Numbered from the stretch's first letter, positions 19,644 through 27,937 are shown. The stretch: DNA of 64,000 nt from CAMDPA01 sp965223035 (GCA_965223035.1 OZ244980.1:4898001-4962000); one strand, 5' to 3'. Numbers and translations: made by a program. Notes: generated from the sequence alone by a model not told the origin.

Positions 19644-19766
19644 TTAAGTCGAGAAGTGAACGATCAGGAGGGCGAAGGCGACCAAGGTCAGCACCAGCGC
19701 GAGCACCACTTGGCGTCCATTGCGCTGTAGTCTCTCGCCGATGGTGCTTCGACGCGTGTTGTGCAT
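19644..19766 (-). CDS. Possible 40-residue single-pass membrane peptide
   Basis: From the ATG at 19766 this frame encodes a 40-residue peptide with a basic N-terminal half (HNTRRSTIGERLQRNGRQ) and one hydrophobic helix of about 18 residues at the C-terminus (VVLALVLTLVAFALLIV). The layout is what a real small membrane protein would have and differs from the Arg/Pro-rich products of repeat shadows. Against it, no good ribosome-binding site is close to the ATG (AAAGGA lies ~16 bases away), and it sits in an 800-base gap full of elements A and B. The longer upstream frame to 19982 runs through element B5 and is rejected. Confidence 0.4.
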   Translation of the reverse strand: MHNTRRSTIGERLQRNGRQVVLALVLTLVAFALLIVHFST

Positions 19767-19802
19767 GGTCAGTCGGACGCTAGATCCTTTCCGCCTCATG
19801 CG

Positions 19803-19918
19803 GAGTTGCCTTGCCGGCCCATGTCCCACCCGGCGAGCCAATGGCACAATGTTGCGGGCGGGTGGGTAGGGGAGCGGGATGGCTCCGGCCAACACTGGAA
19901 CGCGCTGGCGCGGATCAC
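19803..19918. repeat. Palindromic element B, copy B5
   Basis: Contains CCACCCGGCGAGCCAATGGC, GCGGGCGGGTGGGTAGGGGA and GCGGGATGGCTCC. It belongs to the tail-less variant, like B4. Confidence 0.75.
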
Positions 19919-20044
19919 AGGCACGACATTGGCAGCCCGGCCCGTTCACCGATAGTCCGCTAGGTGACGCGCGACAGTTCAACTCATGCGCTCAGCATAG
20001 CAATCGGCGGCCCTGACCGGCCCTGGTGCCGCGCGAGACCAAGC

Positions 20045-20100
20045 CTCCAGCATGTCCGCTAAAGGTGGAACGCTGTGCCGGCCCGCTCCCCCGCCCGGTT
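20045..20100. repeat. Palindromic element B, partial inverted copy B6
   Basis: Carries CATGTCCGC and GCCGGCCCGCTCCCCCGCCC, which is the complement of a B right arm. It is truncated and passes straight into degenerate A7. Confidence 0.65.
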
Positions 20101-20200
20101 CCCATTTAAGGCACGAAGATGATCGCCCGCAAAGTGGTCAGCAACCTAACCTTAATCGGAAGCGGCAAGCTTCCGTTGCAACGCAGAAGATCGCTCTACG
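20099..20200. repeat. Palindromic element A, degenerate copy A7
   Basis: Recognisable pieces are CATTTAAGGCACGA, GATGATCGC, CAAAGTGGTCAGCAACCT and TTAATCGGAAGC. Both CTAG ends are lost. It ends at the 3' end of the DUF1287 gene. Confidence 0.65.
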
Positions 20201-21851
20201 CTTCAGGATCGATCGGCTCCTGATGGAGGACCGCCAAGATTGCTGCGCCGGCGCGCCCCGCCGCTATAGCGGCCGCCCGCCTGAGCTTGGCCGAGGCGAC
20301 GGCTGGACCAGCGTAGCGGTAATGACCAGTAATCGGGTCCGCAAATAACGCGTCCTCCAGTTGCGGCCCCCAACCGCGATTGTGCACGACCATCGGTCGC
20401 CCGCTCGGTGCCAACACGTCGGAAACAATCGCGATGTGCGCGTTCGTCATGCGGCCGTAGGGTCGGCGATAGGTCACGATGTCACCGGGTTTGAAGGCCT
20501 CCGGATAGTCCGTCACGGGCAAGCTGGTGCCGTATTTGGCAAAGAACCGCCGCAACGTTTCGGTGCGCCGATGATCGATGCTGCGGTCTCCGCTGCCGAC
20601 ACCGGCGCGATGCACCAATTCCTGCAGATCGATTCCGAGCGTGCGATAGGCCCGGATGACGAGATCCGTACACGCTCCAAACAAGGGGTCGATGTCACCC
20701 ATCGGATAGGCCAAGCTTTGATAGCGTGCCGAATAGATGACCAGCCGACCGGTTTGCGCCCGCGCCACTGCGGCCAGGCGTCGACCGAATAGGGCCGGAT
20801 CGGCGGGCGCGAAGCGGGGACCGAGAAAGCCGCGAGGGCGCCGGCCAAGGCTGGCGTACGCTGCACGTACGCTCAACACCGGCCGGCACACACCGCCAGC
20901 CTGATGCGGCGCCGTCAGCCGGCCGGGATCGATCGGGGGTGGCCCCGCTTGCAGCTTGCCCCAGGGGGTCGCCGGGGCGGTCCAGGGAACGGCGCCACCG
21001 GCCGTTGGCGCGACGCCACCGAGCGTCGGTGGAGGATAAGACAGCGTTGCCCAGGCCGGCACCAGCACGGATGTTTGCTCAACAGCGCGGTGAGGGCCGA
21101 CGGGCGGCACCGCCGGCGCGAGCACATCGAGGGCGGCGTGTGTGGACCAAGACCGCCGCTCGCGCCCGGTGCTCCCGGTCAGTGGCGCGGTCGGCGGGTC
21201 GACGGGCGCCGGCCCAACGCGCCGTGCGCGCAAAGCCGGTCCGTGCACGCTGCGGCTCCGGCTGTCCCACGTCGGTCGCGGCGGCGGATACGCGGCGACC
21301 GGTATCGGCACGGCCGCTGCGCGCCGGCGGCTGGTGACGGACCGCAACCACGGAGCGGACGGTGGATAGCGCGGCACGAGGCTCTGACCACGCAAGTTCT
21401 GAGCTGCGACAGTCGCTGTCGTCGGCCTGACGGCGATCGTCGGCGGCAGCGGTGGGTAGGCTGGCTGCGCGCCGGGTAGGGCGACCGTCTGGACCGTCCG
21501 GTCACGCAGCGCGCTGGCAACGGGCCGGTAGGCTGCCACCGACCAAACCGGCTGGCTCGGCAGCAAAGACAGGGCTGAGCGCGTCGCCTGACTGCCGATC
21601 AGTGCCGTGCACACGATTATGAATGGCATTAAAAGCAGCGCCAGTGTCGCCCGATCGTCGACCGCATAGACCGCGAGGGCGGCGCGGCGAGGCTGGCGCG
21701 GATCTGTTTGGTCGCGGCTTGCGCCATGGCGCCGTCGCTTAGGCTTCGGCTTGCGCTTGGCGGGCTTCTTCAATCGCAACTCCCAAGCAGAGACAACACC
21801 CAAGCAGAGGCAACACCCAAGCAGAGATCGGGGCCTCCGGCGCAGCCGCAC
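20196..21851 (-). CDS. Pro-rich membrane-anchored protein with C-terminal DUF1287 domain
   Basis: Up to 551 residues. A Lys/Arg-rich start is followed by one hydrophobic segment (LALLLMPFIIVCTALIG, ~70-86). Residues ~100-360 are Pro/Ala/Arg-rich with recurring YPP motifs (YPPLPP, YPPSAP, YPPPRP, YPPPTL), as in wall-spanning linkers. The last ~190 residues match DUF1287: GACTDLVIRAYRTLGIDLQ with a conserved Cys, DHRR..TLRRFF, KPGDIVTYR and HIAIVSD with a conserved His. A Cys/His pair of this kind suggests a papain-like NlpC/P60-type peptidase or amidase outside the inner membrane; this is inference. The start is uncertain because three 17-base repeats at 21778-21828 lie in the first codons and change the frame. 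Confidence 0.75.
   Translation of the reverse strand: MRLRRRPRSLLGCCLCLGVVSAWELRLKKPAKRKPKPKRRRHGASRDQTDPRQPRRAALAVYAVDDRATLALLLMPFIIVCTALIGSQATRSALSLLPSQPVWSVAAYRPVASALRDRTVQTVALPGAQPAYPPLPPTIAVRPTTATVAAQNLRGQSLVPRYPPSAPWLRSVTSRRRAAAVPIPVAAYPPPRPTWDSRSRSVHGPALRARRVGPAPVDPPTAPLTGSTGRERRSWSTHAALDVLAPAVPPVGPHRAVEQTSVLVPAWATLSYPPPTLGGVAPTAGGAVPWTAPATPWGKLQAGPPPIDPGRLTAPHQAGGVCRPVLSVRAAYASLGRRPRGFLGPRFAPADPALFGRRLAAVARAQTGRLVIYSARYQSLAYPMGDIDPLFGACTDLVIRAYRTLGIDLQELVHRAGVGSGDRSIDHRRTETLRRFFAKYGTSLPVTDYPEAFKPGDIVTYRRPYGRMTNAHIAIVSDVLAPSGRPMVVHNRGWGPQLEDALFADPITGHYRYAGPAVASAKLRRAAAIAAGRAGAAILAVLHQEPIDPEA
21778..21828. repeat. 17-base tandem repeat, three copies
   Basis: Unit AACACCCAAGCAGAGGC with small changes (first copy AACTCCC..., last ending GAT). 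It lies at the 5' end of the DUF1287 reading frame. Because 17 is not a multiple of 3, gain or loss of a unit would change the frame. Confidence 0.8.
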
Positions 21852-21985
21852 GACACACCACCCATCGAACGGCGATCCCTTTCAGCACCGCATTGCTAAC
21901 GGCGATAACGCGGAATGTAAAAGGGGTTTTGAACAGACCACGGGATCGGTCCACGGTCGGCCAGATGCACGATGGGCGCCAGCGT

Positions 21986-22939
21986 TCAGGTGGACCATCT
22001 GCACTGTGCCAGCCGTTGGCGGAGGTGCTCCGGCTTGAGCCCCCGATCCCGCAAGATGCGCAGCGCGGTGTCACCGTCACTCTTTGACAGCTTGCGACCA
22101 GCGTTATCGGTCAGCAGGGGGTGGTGGTGATAATCCGGTTCCGGCAGCGACAACAGCAGCTGCAGCAATCGGTGCAAATCGGTCGCGGCGAACAGGTCTC
22201 GACCCCGCGTCACATGTGTCACGCCCTGACGCGCATCATCAATCACCACCGACAGATGATAGCTGGTCGGCGTATCCTTGCGCACAAGGATCGCGTCACC
22301 CCAGCGTTGGGGTCGGGCCTCGATCACCGTTGCGCGGCCATCGGCGTCCCATTCGGTGAAGGTTAGCGGCTTCCCGGAGCGCTGTTCCCGGACCCACTCA
22401 ATGGCGCGATCCATATCGAGCCGCCAAGCATGTGGCTCACCCCGGGCGATCCGCTGATCGGCCTCTTCCGGCGGTAGGTGTTTGTCAATGCCTGGATAGA
22501 GGGGCACGCCGTCGGGGTCGAGCGCGCCAGCGCGGACACCGGCGCTGCGGCGTAGTTCAGCACGCGTTGCGAAGCAGGGGTAAATGAGGCCCATCGAACG
22601 CAGCCGTTCCACATAGGTGGCGTAAACGGCAAAATGCTCCGACTGACGCAATACCGGCTGCTCCCAGCGCAGGCCTAGCCAAGCCAGGTCGCGCAGGGCC
22701 GCATCGATATAACGAGGACGACAACGGACGGTGTCGATGTCCTCGATGCGCACCAGCAGGCGCCCCCCAAGCCGGTCTGCCCAATCCTGCGCAATGAGCG
22801 CGGCGTAGGCATGGCCGAGATGCAACTCGCCGTTGGGACTGGGGGCAAAGCGGAGCACGGGCTGCCTGGGTGCGCCTGCCGGCGGCGCGCGCGCTCGGCC
22901 GATTGCCGTTCGTCGCTCGCGGTCAGGGTGTAGGGCCAC
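21986..22939 (-). CDS. gluQ: Glutamyl-Q tRNA(Asp) synthetase
   Basis: A 317-residue class I synthetase without an anticodon-binding domain, the length of GluQ-RS. It activates glutamate and transfers it to queuosine-34 of tRNA-Asp. The HIGH motif appears in RFAPSPNGELHLGHAYAAL, RIEDID follows, and the KMSKS counterpart is KLSKSDGD near residue 285. The zinc site of the E. coli enzyme (PCFCTR...C...C) is largely lost: PCFATR and PLYPGIDKH have only one Cys. The first ~25 residues are a polar lead, so a later start is possible. Element B7 lies upstream, and the DUF1287 gene follows 134 bases downstream on the same strand. Confidence 0.93.
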   Translation of the reverse strand: MALHPDRERRTAIGRARAPPAGAPRQPVLRFAPSPNGELHLGHAYAALIAQDWADRLGGRLLVRIEDIDTVRCRPRYIDAALRDLAWLGLRWEQPVLRQSEHFAVYATYVERLRSMGLIYPCFATRAELRRSAGVRAGALDPDGVPLYPGIDKHLPPEEADQRIARGEPHAWRLDMDRAIEWVREQRSGKPLTFTEWDADGRATVIEARPQRWGDAILVRKDTPTSYHLSVVIDDARQGVTHVTRGRDLFAATDLHRLLQLLLSLPEPDYHHHPLLTDNAGRKLSKSDGDTALRILRDRGLKPEHLRQRLAQCRWST

Positions 22940-22973
22940 CGAAGCCTAATCCGTTTGCGTGTGAACTGCACCC

Positions 22974-23073
22974 CTCCCACTCCCCTCCGGCCACCGCTAC
23001 CACCGCGCCAATGGCAGGCTGGATGGCAGAACGAGCCGGCAAGGCGGATCCGCCTGAGGCAGACATGAGCTAG
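22974..23073. repeat. Palindromic element B, copy B7
   Basis: Contains CCACTCCCCTCCGGCCACCG, CCAATGGCAGGCTGG, GAGCCGGCAAGGCGGATCCG and the tail hairpin TCCGCCTGAGGC, ending GAGCTAG at 23073. The CTAG forms the stop codon of the minus-strand secreted protein. Confidence 0.85.
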
Positions 23074-23657
23074 CCGCAGTTGCCATCTAGGCCACGACCG
23101 GTGCGATAGCTCTTGTGCACCGCTTCGACGACGCGATCGTAAACGCCGCGCTCCGCGATCGGGTAAATCATCAGCCAGCCGTAAATGTAGCGTCCGTCGC
23201 AGACAAAGTTGATCCGTTCATAGAACATCTGGTCCCCTTTGGTTCCCGAGAGAACGAACCAATTGCGACGTACCGGTGTGTAATCAAAGCGGGCGGCTTG
23301 GTAGGACCGCTCGATCACGAAATCACGATACGACCGCAGCGTCTCACCGGTGTCGTTGGGCAGCGCGACGGCGATCAAACGCGCCGCGCCGTCATGCGAG
23401 ATCCACATCAGCCCACCGCGCTCGACCGGAGAACGGGTCGGGGCAAAGATATCGCTGGGTACCGCTAGCCTGAACCCATAGGTCGCGTCACGGAAGGTCT
23501 CGGCGTTGCGGCCAGGCTGGGGGCCAGGCTGGGGGCCAGGCTGGGGGCCAGGCTGGGGGCCAGGCTGGGCCACGGCGCCGACGACGGCCAAAAGGGCCGC
23601 GGCCGTGGCCAACGCGGCCACCGCGAGGTTGTGGCAATACTGCACAAAGTTGCTCAT
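23070..23657 (-). CDS. Secreted hypothetical protein with a QPGP repeat
   Basis: A 195-residue protein with a clear Sec signal peptide (LAVAALATAAALLAVVGAVA, cleavage near AVA-QP). The mature start is a low-complexity stretch of about four QPGP units encoded by perfect 12-base repeats. The following ~140 residues form one globular domain beginning FRDATYGFRLAVPSDIF, a start seen in periplasmic proteins of unknown function, with one Cys in NFVCDGRY and a second at the extreme C-terminus (DGNCG), so a disulfide is possible. No enzyme motif is recognised. The stop TAG lies in the terminal CTAG of element B7. It is upstream of gluQ on the same strand. Confidence 0.75.
   Translation of the reverse strand: MSNFVQYCHNLAVAALATAAALLAVVGAVAQPGPQPGPQPGPQPGPQPGRNAETFRDATYGFRLAVPSDIFAPTRSPVERGGLMWISHDGAARLIAVALPNDTGETLRSYRDFVIERSYQAARFDYTPVRRNWFVLSGTKGDQMFYERINFVCDGRYIYGWLMIYPIAERGVYDRVVEAVHKSYRTGRGLDGNCG
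23513..23568. repeat. 12-base in-frame tandem repeat (GGCTGGGGGCCA)n
   Basis: Over four near-identical units inside the secreted-protein gene, encoding QPGP on the minus strand. The unit keeps the frame, so copy-number changes would only lengthen or shorten the linker after the signal peptide. Confidence 0.9.
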
Positions 23658-23863
23658 CTGTGTTTACTCCAGGACGAGGCTCGGGTGGCGGACCGCCACC
23701 GACCCCGGGTCAACTCTGCGCCTAGCCAATGCTCACACCCTGGATTACCCGCCCGGCGCATTCGGCAACAGCAAGCGACTGACTGGCAGCACCTTTTCGG
23801 TTATTTAGTGCCCCAACACCGGCCTTGCAAAGAAGGCCCGGACACATACTGGATGTTCACCCC

Positions 23864-24598
23864 ATGTCGTACGGCAGTGCCAGCGCTGGAAACCGCGGCC
23901 AGCCCAAGCCAGCCGCAGCCCCGGCCCCGGCGCGGATTATCGATGCAGCCCGCGATATTCGCAGCGGCGTCAGAGCATTGCGACGGGCCTGCCCGGTGAT
24001 GCGCCATGTCCACACGATCGCCGGCGACCCGCCGTTGCGGCGACGGCCAGCGGGATTCGAAGGGTTGGCGCGGATCGTGATCGGTCAGCAATTGTCGGTG
24101 GCCAGCGCCGGTGCGATCTGGAACCGACTGACGGTTGCCATCGACCCTTTCTCGGCCGCCACTATGTCGTCGGCAAGCGACGCGCAGCTGCGCGCCGCCG
24201 GCCTCTCCGGTGCCAAAATCCGCACCTTGCGCGCGATCACCGTCGCCATTGAAGGTCGGCAGTTGCAGATCGAGCAGCTGAGCCAGTCGAGTGACGCGGA
24301 CGTGCACCGCGCGTTGACCGCGATTTCGGGAATCGGTCCTTGGACAGCCGACATCTTCATCATGTTCTGCCTCGGCCGCGCGGATGCATTCGCGGCCGGC
24401 GACTTAGCTCTGCAGGTCGCTGCTCAACACGCGGCCGGCTTGGAGCAGCGGCCAACCCCGGACCAGCTGATCGAGATGGCCCAAGTTTGGCGGCCGTGGC
24501 GGGGCGTAGCCGCGCGGCTGTTGTGGACGTACTATCCCCACATCAAGAAACCGTCCGCGCGGCGCCAAGCCAAGGACACCGCCGCCGAACCTATTTGA
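23864..24598 (+). CDS. DNA-3-methyladenine glycosylase, HhH-GPD family (AlkA-like)
   Basis: A 244-residue base-excision glycosylase. Conserved landmarks are GFEGLARIVIGQQLSVASA, GLSGAKIRTLRAI and the HhH-GPD core AISGIGPWTADIFIMFCLGR with the catalytic Asp in AAGDLAL. It excises alkylated purines. Its length fits the short AlkA/Mag1 group without the E. coli N-terminal domain. The ATG at 23864 was preferred to the 13-codon longer frame because it precedes the conserved region without odd residues; neither start has a strong ribosome-binding site. The next gene starts 63 bases later on the same strand. Confidence 0.9.
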   Translation: MSYGSASAGNRGQPKPAAAPAPARIIDAARDIRSGVRALRRACPVMRHVHTIAGDPPLRRRPAGFEGLARIVIGQQLSVASAGAIWNRLTVAIDPFSAATMSSASDAQLRAAGLSGAKIRTLRAITVAIEGRQLQIEQLSQSSDADVHRALTAISGIGPWTADIFIMFCLGRADAFAAGDLALQVAAQHAAGLEQRPTPDQLIEMAQVWRPWRGVAARLLWTYYPHIKKPSARRQAKDTAAEPI

Positions 24599-24661
24599 CA
24601 GTGCTGGCCGTCGCGGCAAATCATGGTTGCTGACCGCCGAGCGTCAACGGGAGCCCCAGCC

Positions 24662-25324
24662 ATGCCAACATTGGATGGCCCGCGCAGATCGGCCCGAGAC
24701 GGTACGGTCGAAAGCCTGGTCGTGCTCGTGCACGGTTACGGCGCCAATGGTGACGACCTGATCGGGTTGGCCGACGCTTGGTCGGCGCTGCTGCCAAACA
24801 CCGCTTTTGCAGCGCCGAACGCGCCGGAGCGCCTGCCCTATCCAGGCATGCCGGCGTTCCAATGGTTTGCGCTGGAGCTGCGCGATCCGGAGGAATATGC
24901 CCGTGGCACCGCAGCCGCGCAGCCACTGCTCAATTCGTTTCTCGACGACGAGCTCGCCCGCCATCACCTGCCACCTGAGCGGTTGGCTCTGGTCGGCTTT
25001 AGCCAGGGCACCATGATGTCGCTTCATGTCGGTCTGCGACGCCCGGTCGCCCCGGCCGCGATCGTCGGGTTTTCCGGTGTGCTGGCGGGTGCGGCGCGCC
25101 TCGGCGATGAGCTTCACTGTCGGCCACCGGTGATGCTGGTGCACGGCGCCGAAGACGAGGTGATACCGGTCGGCGCCATCGACTTGACCCGGGAGGCCTT
25201 GGCAACGCACGGCCTCAGCGTCGAATGGCATATCCGGGAAGGCCTGGGCCACGGGATCGACGAGGTTGGTCTCAGCTTGGCCGGCCGATTTCTTCGCCAA
25301 CATCTTGGACAACATCTCGGATGA
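24662..25324 (+). CDS. Carboxylesterase/phospholipase-type alpha/beta hydrolase
   Basis: A 220-residue serine hydrolase of the YpfH/carboxylesterase group: LVVLVHGYGANGDDL near the N-terminus (oxyanion loop), nucleophile motif VGFSQGTMMSLH, acid Asp in LVHGAEDEVIP and His in EGLGHGIDE. The substrate is probably a short-chain ester or lysophospholipid; it cannot be read. The ATG at 24662 has GGGAG upstream. The frame is open 13 codons further back. The C-terminus ends in a small duplicated motif (HLGQHLG). The downstream NamZ-like gene begins 16 bases later, so the two are probably in one transcript. Confidence 0.9.
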   Translation: MPTLDGPRRSARDGTVESLVVLVHGYGANGDDLIGLADAWSALLPNTAFAAPNAPERLPYPGMPAFQWFALELRDPEEYARGTAAAQPLLNSFLDDELARHHLPPERLALVGFSQGTMMSLHVGLRRPVAPAAIVGFSGVLAGAARLGDELHCRPPVMLVHGAEDEVIPVGAIDLTREALATHGLSVEWHIREGLGHGIDEVGLSLAGRFLRQHLGQHLG

Positions 25325-25339
25325 GCGTTGTGATAAGCC

Positions 25340-26704
25340 GTGGCGTGCCATGATGCCGATCAGACGAGGGGCCAACCATTGTCCGATAATGCTTGCCCGC
25401 GGCCCAACGGTCCGCCCATTTCGCGTCGCAAGCTGGTTTTGTCATTGCTTGCCGCGGTCGGCGCCGGCGGTGTGGGCGGGTCCACGCCGCTGCCGCGACA
25501 AAGCCGGGGCGTGATGAACGCCGGGCAGCGCGTGAACAGTGGGGCCGCTATCCTGGCCGCGAGCGACTTCGCCGCCATCGCCAACCTCCGCATCGGGCTG
25601 ATCACCAATCATACCGGCCTGGTCGGTCGGGCGCACCTCGCCGACTTGATGCACCGGTCCAGTGCGGTCAAGCTCAGGGCGATCCTGGCGCCCGAGCACG
25701 GCTTTCGCGGCGTCGCCGAAGCCGGTCATCGGGTCAAAGGCGGGGTCGACGGCAAAACCGGTGTGCGCGTGTTCAGCCTGTACGGTGCCACCAGGAAGCC
25801 GACGCCGGCCATGCTGCGTGGCCTTGATCTGCTGGTGTTCGACATCCAGGATATCGGCGTGCGCTACTACACCTACATCTCGACCATGGGCCTTGCCATG
25901 CAGGCGGCTGCCAAGGCCGGCATCCCGTTCCTGGTGCTCGACCGGCCCAACCCGTTGGGCGGAACCGATGTCGCCGGCTTCGTGCTGCGGACCCGCCAGC
26001 AATCGTTCGTCGGCCAATATCGGATTCCGATGGTGCACGGACTGACCATTGCGGAGCTGGCCAGTTTGATTAAGGGCGCGGCATTGCTGCCGGGCCTTGA
26101 GCGGCTGGAGCTGCGGGTGATGCTTGCCGAGCATTGGCAGCGCGGCATGCGTTGGCCTGAGACAGGACGGTCCTGGATCAACACCAGCCCCAACATCGTG
26201 TCGTTCGAGACGGCATTGGTCTATGCCGGTGTCGGACTGTTCGAGGCGACCTCGGCCAGCGACGGGCGTGGCACCCGGACCCCGTTTACGCTGCTTGGCG
26301 CGCCGTGGGTCGACGCGTCACGCTTGGCCGAGGAGCTGGCTGCGCGACAACTGCCCGGCGTTCGTTTCACGCCCGTTACATTTACGCCGCGCGCGATCAA
26401 ATCGATGGCCAGCAGGCCGCGCCATAAAGGCAAGACGGTCCGCGGCGTTCGCATCGACGTGTCCGATCATGACCGCTACCAACCGGCCGAGACCGGCATC
26501 CACCTGCTGCACGGCTTTAACCGTCAAGCCCGCGCGCGTGGCATAGATTTCATTGCCCGCCCCGGGTTTTTGGCGAAGCTCAGCGGCACCGCCCAATTGG
26601 CACGCATGCTGGCATCCGGAGCCGATGCGGACGACATCATTGCGCGTTGGCAGCCGGAGGTCGACCGGTTCCGTGCGCTGTCGGCCTCGCATTTGTTGTA
26701 CTGA
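25340..26704 (+). CDS. DUF1343 protein, exo-beta-N-acetylmuramidase NamZ-like
   Basis: A 454-residue protein of the DUF1343 family, whose Bacillus member NamZ removes MurNAc from the non-reducing ends of peptidoglycan fragments. Family landmarks are RIGLITNHTG, LRAILAPEHGFRG, VRVFSLYGATRKPTP, LLVFDIQDIGVRYYTYIST, LDRPNPLGG and GRSWINTSPNI. The N-terminus has a twin-arginine-like signal (PISRRKLVLSLLAAVGAGGV), so it should act in the periplasm. The start could be later than 25340, nearer the RRK motif. It is followed after 13 bases by a TIM-barrel isomerase/epimerase. The pair looks like wall-sugar recycling, but this is inference; no MurNAc kinase or etherase is nearby. Confidence 0.88.
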   Translation: MACHDADQTRGQPLSDNACPRPNGPPISRRKLVLSLLAAVGAGGVGGSTPLPRQSRGVMNAGQRVNSGAAILAASDFAAIANLRIGLITNHTGLVGRAHLADLMHRSSAVKLRAILAPEHGFRGVAEAGHRVKGGVDGKTGVRVFSLYGATRKPTPAMLRGLDLLVFDIQDIGVRYYTYISTMGLAMQAAAKAGIPFLVLDRPNPLGGTDVAGFVLRTRQQSFVGQYRIPMVHGLTIAELASLIKGAALLPGLERLELRVMLAEHWQRGMRWPETGRSWINTSPNIVSFETALVYAGVGLFEATSASDGRGTRTPFTLLGAPWVDASRLAEELAARQLPGVRFTPVTFTPRAIKSMASRPRHKGKTVRGVRIDVSDHDRYQPAETGIHLLHGFNRQARARGIDFIARPGFLAKLSGTAQLARMLASGADADDIIARWQPEVDRFRALSASHLLY

Positions 26705-26717
26705 CGTCGGCGTTGAT

Positions 26718-27551
26718 ATGATGGCATTTCCCCTCTCTCTGGCGGCGCTCACCATCCTCGATGCCGGTCCGGCCGGCCAGATCCGTGCCGGCGCGGCGGC
26801 CGGCTTTCGCTCGGTCGGGCTCCGACTGATGCCGCTGTTACCCAGCGATGCCCCTATCGTCGGTGATCCGGCGGCTGAAGCCGAGATCGAGCAGTTGTTG
26901 ATCGATAACGCCATGACCGTGCTCGAGGTCGGCGTGTTTCGGATCGCGGCGGAGATCGATTGGGATGCAGTTTCCGCCGTGCTCGCCTACAGCGGCGGCA
27001 TCGGTGCTCGGTTTATCGTGTGCCCGGTGGAGGACCCTGACGGCGAGAGGGCTGCGGCCACGCTGGCCGCATTAGGCCGGCGCAGCCGGCAGGAGGACCT
27101 GCGGGCGTTGGTCGAATTCAATCCCTACAGCGCGTGTCCGACGCTGGCCGACGCCGTCGCGTTGGTTGAGCGGGCGCGCGCCATCGAGCCGCTCAGCGAC
27201 CCCGGCCTGGTGATCGATGCCCTACATCTATCACGCTCCGGCGGCAACCCGAGCGACCTGGCCACCGTCGACCCGCACCTGCTGGCACTGCTGCATCTGT
27301 GCGATGCCGCCCCGCCGCCGCGTGGCGCGCGCTCGCTGGAGGCGTTGCGCGAAGAATCGCGCATGGCGCGGCGGCTGCCCGGCGAGGGCAGCTTGTGGCT
27401 GGCGCCGTTGATCGCCGCGCTGCCCGCTGAGATTGCCATCAGCATCGAGGCGCCCAACGCCCGCGATGCGCATTTGCCGGCGAGCGCACGGGCAGCTCGT
27501 GCACTGACGGCGACCACTGATTTTCTCGCGAGGATCGGATCGGCACCTTGA
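26718..27551 (+). CDS. Sugar phosphate isomerase/epimerase-like TIM-barrel protein
   Basis: A 277-residue protein of the xylose-isomerase-like barrel family (AP_endonuc_2). It starts MMAFPLSLAALTILDAGPAG, then GFRSVGLRL, LEVGVFRIA, GARFIVCPV, LVEFNPYSAC and GLVIDALHLSRSGG, matching successive beta strands; Glu in VEFNP and Asp/His in VIDALHLSRSGG are likely metal ligands. Proteins of this group isomerise or epimerise sugars or inositols; several act on keto-acid or cyclitol substrates. The ATG pair at 26718/26721 lies 13 bases after the NamZ stop. The longer frame overlapping NamZ is a shadow. The tRNA gene follows 160 bases downstream. Confidence 0.85.
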   Translation: MMAFPLSLAALTILDAGPAGQIRAGAAAGFRSVGLRLMPLLPSDAPIVGDPAAEAEIEQLLIDNAMTVLEVGVFRIAAEIDWDAVSAVLAYSGGIGARFIVCPVEDPDGERAAATLAALGRRSRQEDLRALVEFNPYSACPTLADAVALVERARAIEPLSDPGLVIDALHLSRSGGNPSDLATVDPHLLALLHLCDAAPPPRGARSLEALREESRMARRLPGEGSLWLAPLIAALPAEIAISIEAPNARDAHLPASARAARALTATTDFLARIGSAP

Positions 27552-27713
27552 TGCCGGCTGCCCGGGCCTGCTGACAGGCGCATTGCCGGCCGGATCCCGC
27601 CCCGGTGCCGAATCGGCCATCGGTCGCGCATGCGGGTGCATGCGCGCGGGTGGTTAAGGCATGTCGCTGTTCTTGACAAGGCGAGGGCCCGGCATCTACA
27701 TGGCGGCTCGGGC

Positions 27714-27789
27714 GGGGCCGTAGCTCAGATGGGAGAGCGCTGCAATCGCACTGCAGAGGTCAGGGGTTCGATTCCCCTCGGCTCCACCA
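27714..27789 (+). tRNA. tRNA-Ala (anticodon CGC)
   Basis: A 76-base tRNA with encoded CCA. The acceptor stem GGGGCCG pairs with CGGCTCC, the D arm is GCTC/GAGC, the anticodon stem CTGCA/TGCAG holds the loop ATCGCAC (anticodon CGC, reads GCG alanine codons), the variable loop is AGGTC, and the T arm is AGGGG-TTCGATT-CCCCT. GCG-rich coding in this high-GC genome explains a dedicated CGC isoacceptor. Confidence 0.95.
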
Positions 27790-27846
27790 AGCATCCTCGG
27801 TCCGTTCCGGACTGATGGGTTACGGCTTAGTCCTGGGACATTTATT

Positions 27847-27937
27847 CTAGGGCAACCTTCTGCTTCAAGAGCGATCATCTTTGTGCCAGCGAAAGGGGAA
27901 CCGGCTTTGCGGTTCCAATTTAAGGCACGATGATCGA
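27847..27937. repeat. Palindromic element A, copy A8 (internal deletion)
   Basis: Begins CTAGGGCAACCTTCTGC, has lost most of hairpin 1, keeps the TTCAAGAGCGATCATCTTTG linker and hairpin 2 with TTCCAATTTAAGGCACGATG, and ends GATCGAG (decayed CTAG). Confidence 0.8.

Noticed and set aside
27714..27937. Integration site of a genomic island at tRNA-Ala
   Set aside because: No integrase, no repeated tRNA 3' end and no mobility genes follow; only element A8 and ordinary genes.
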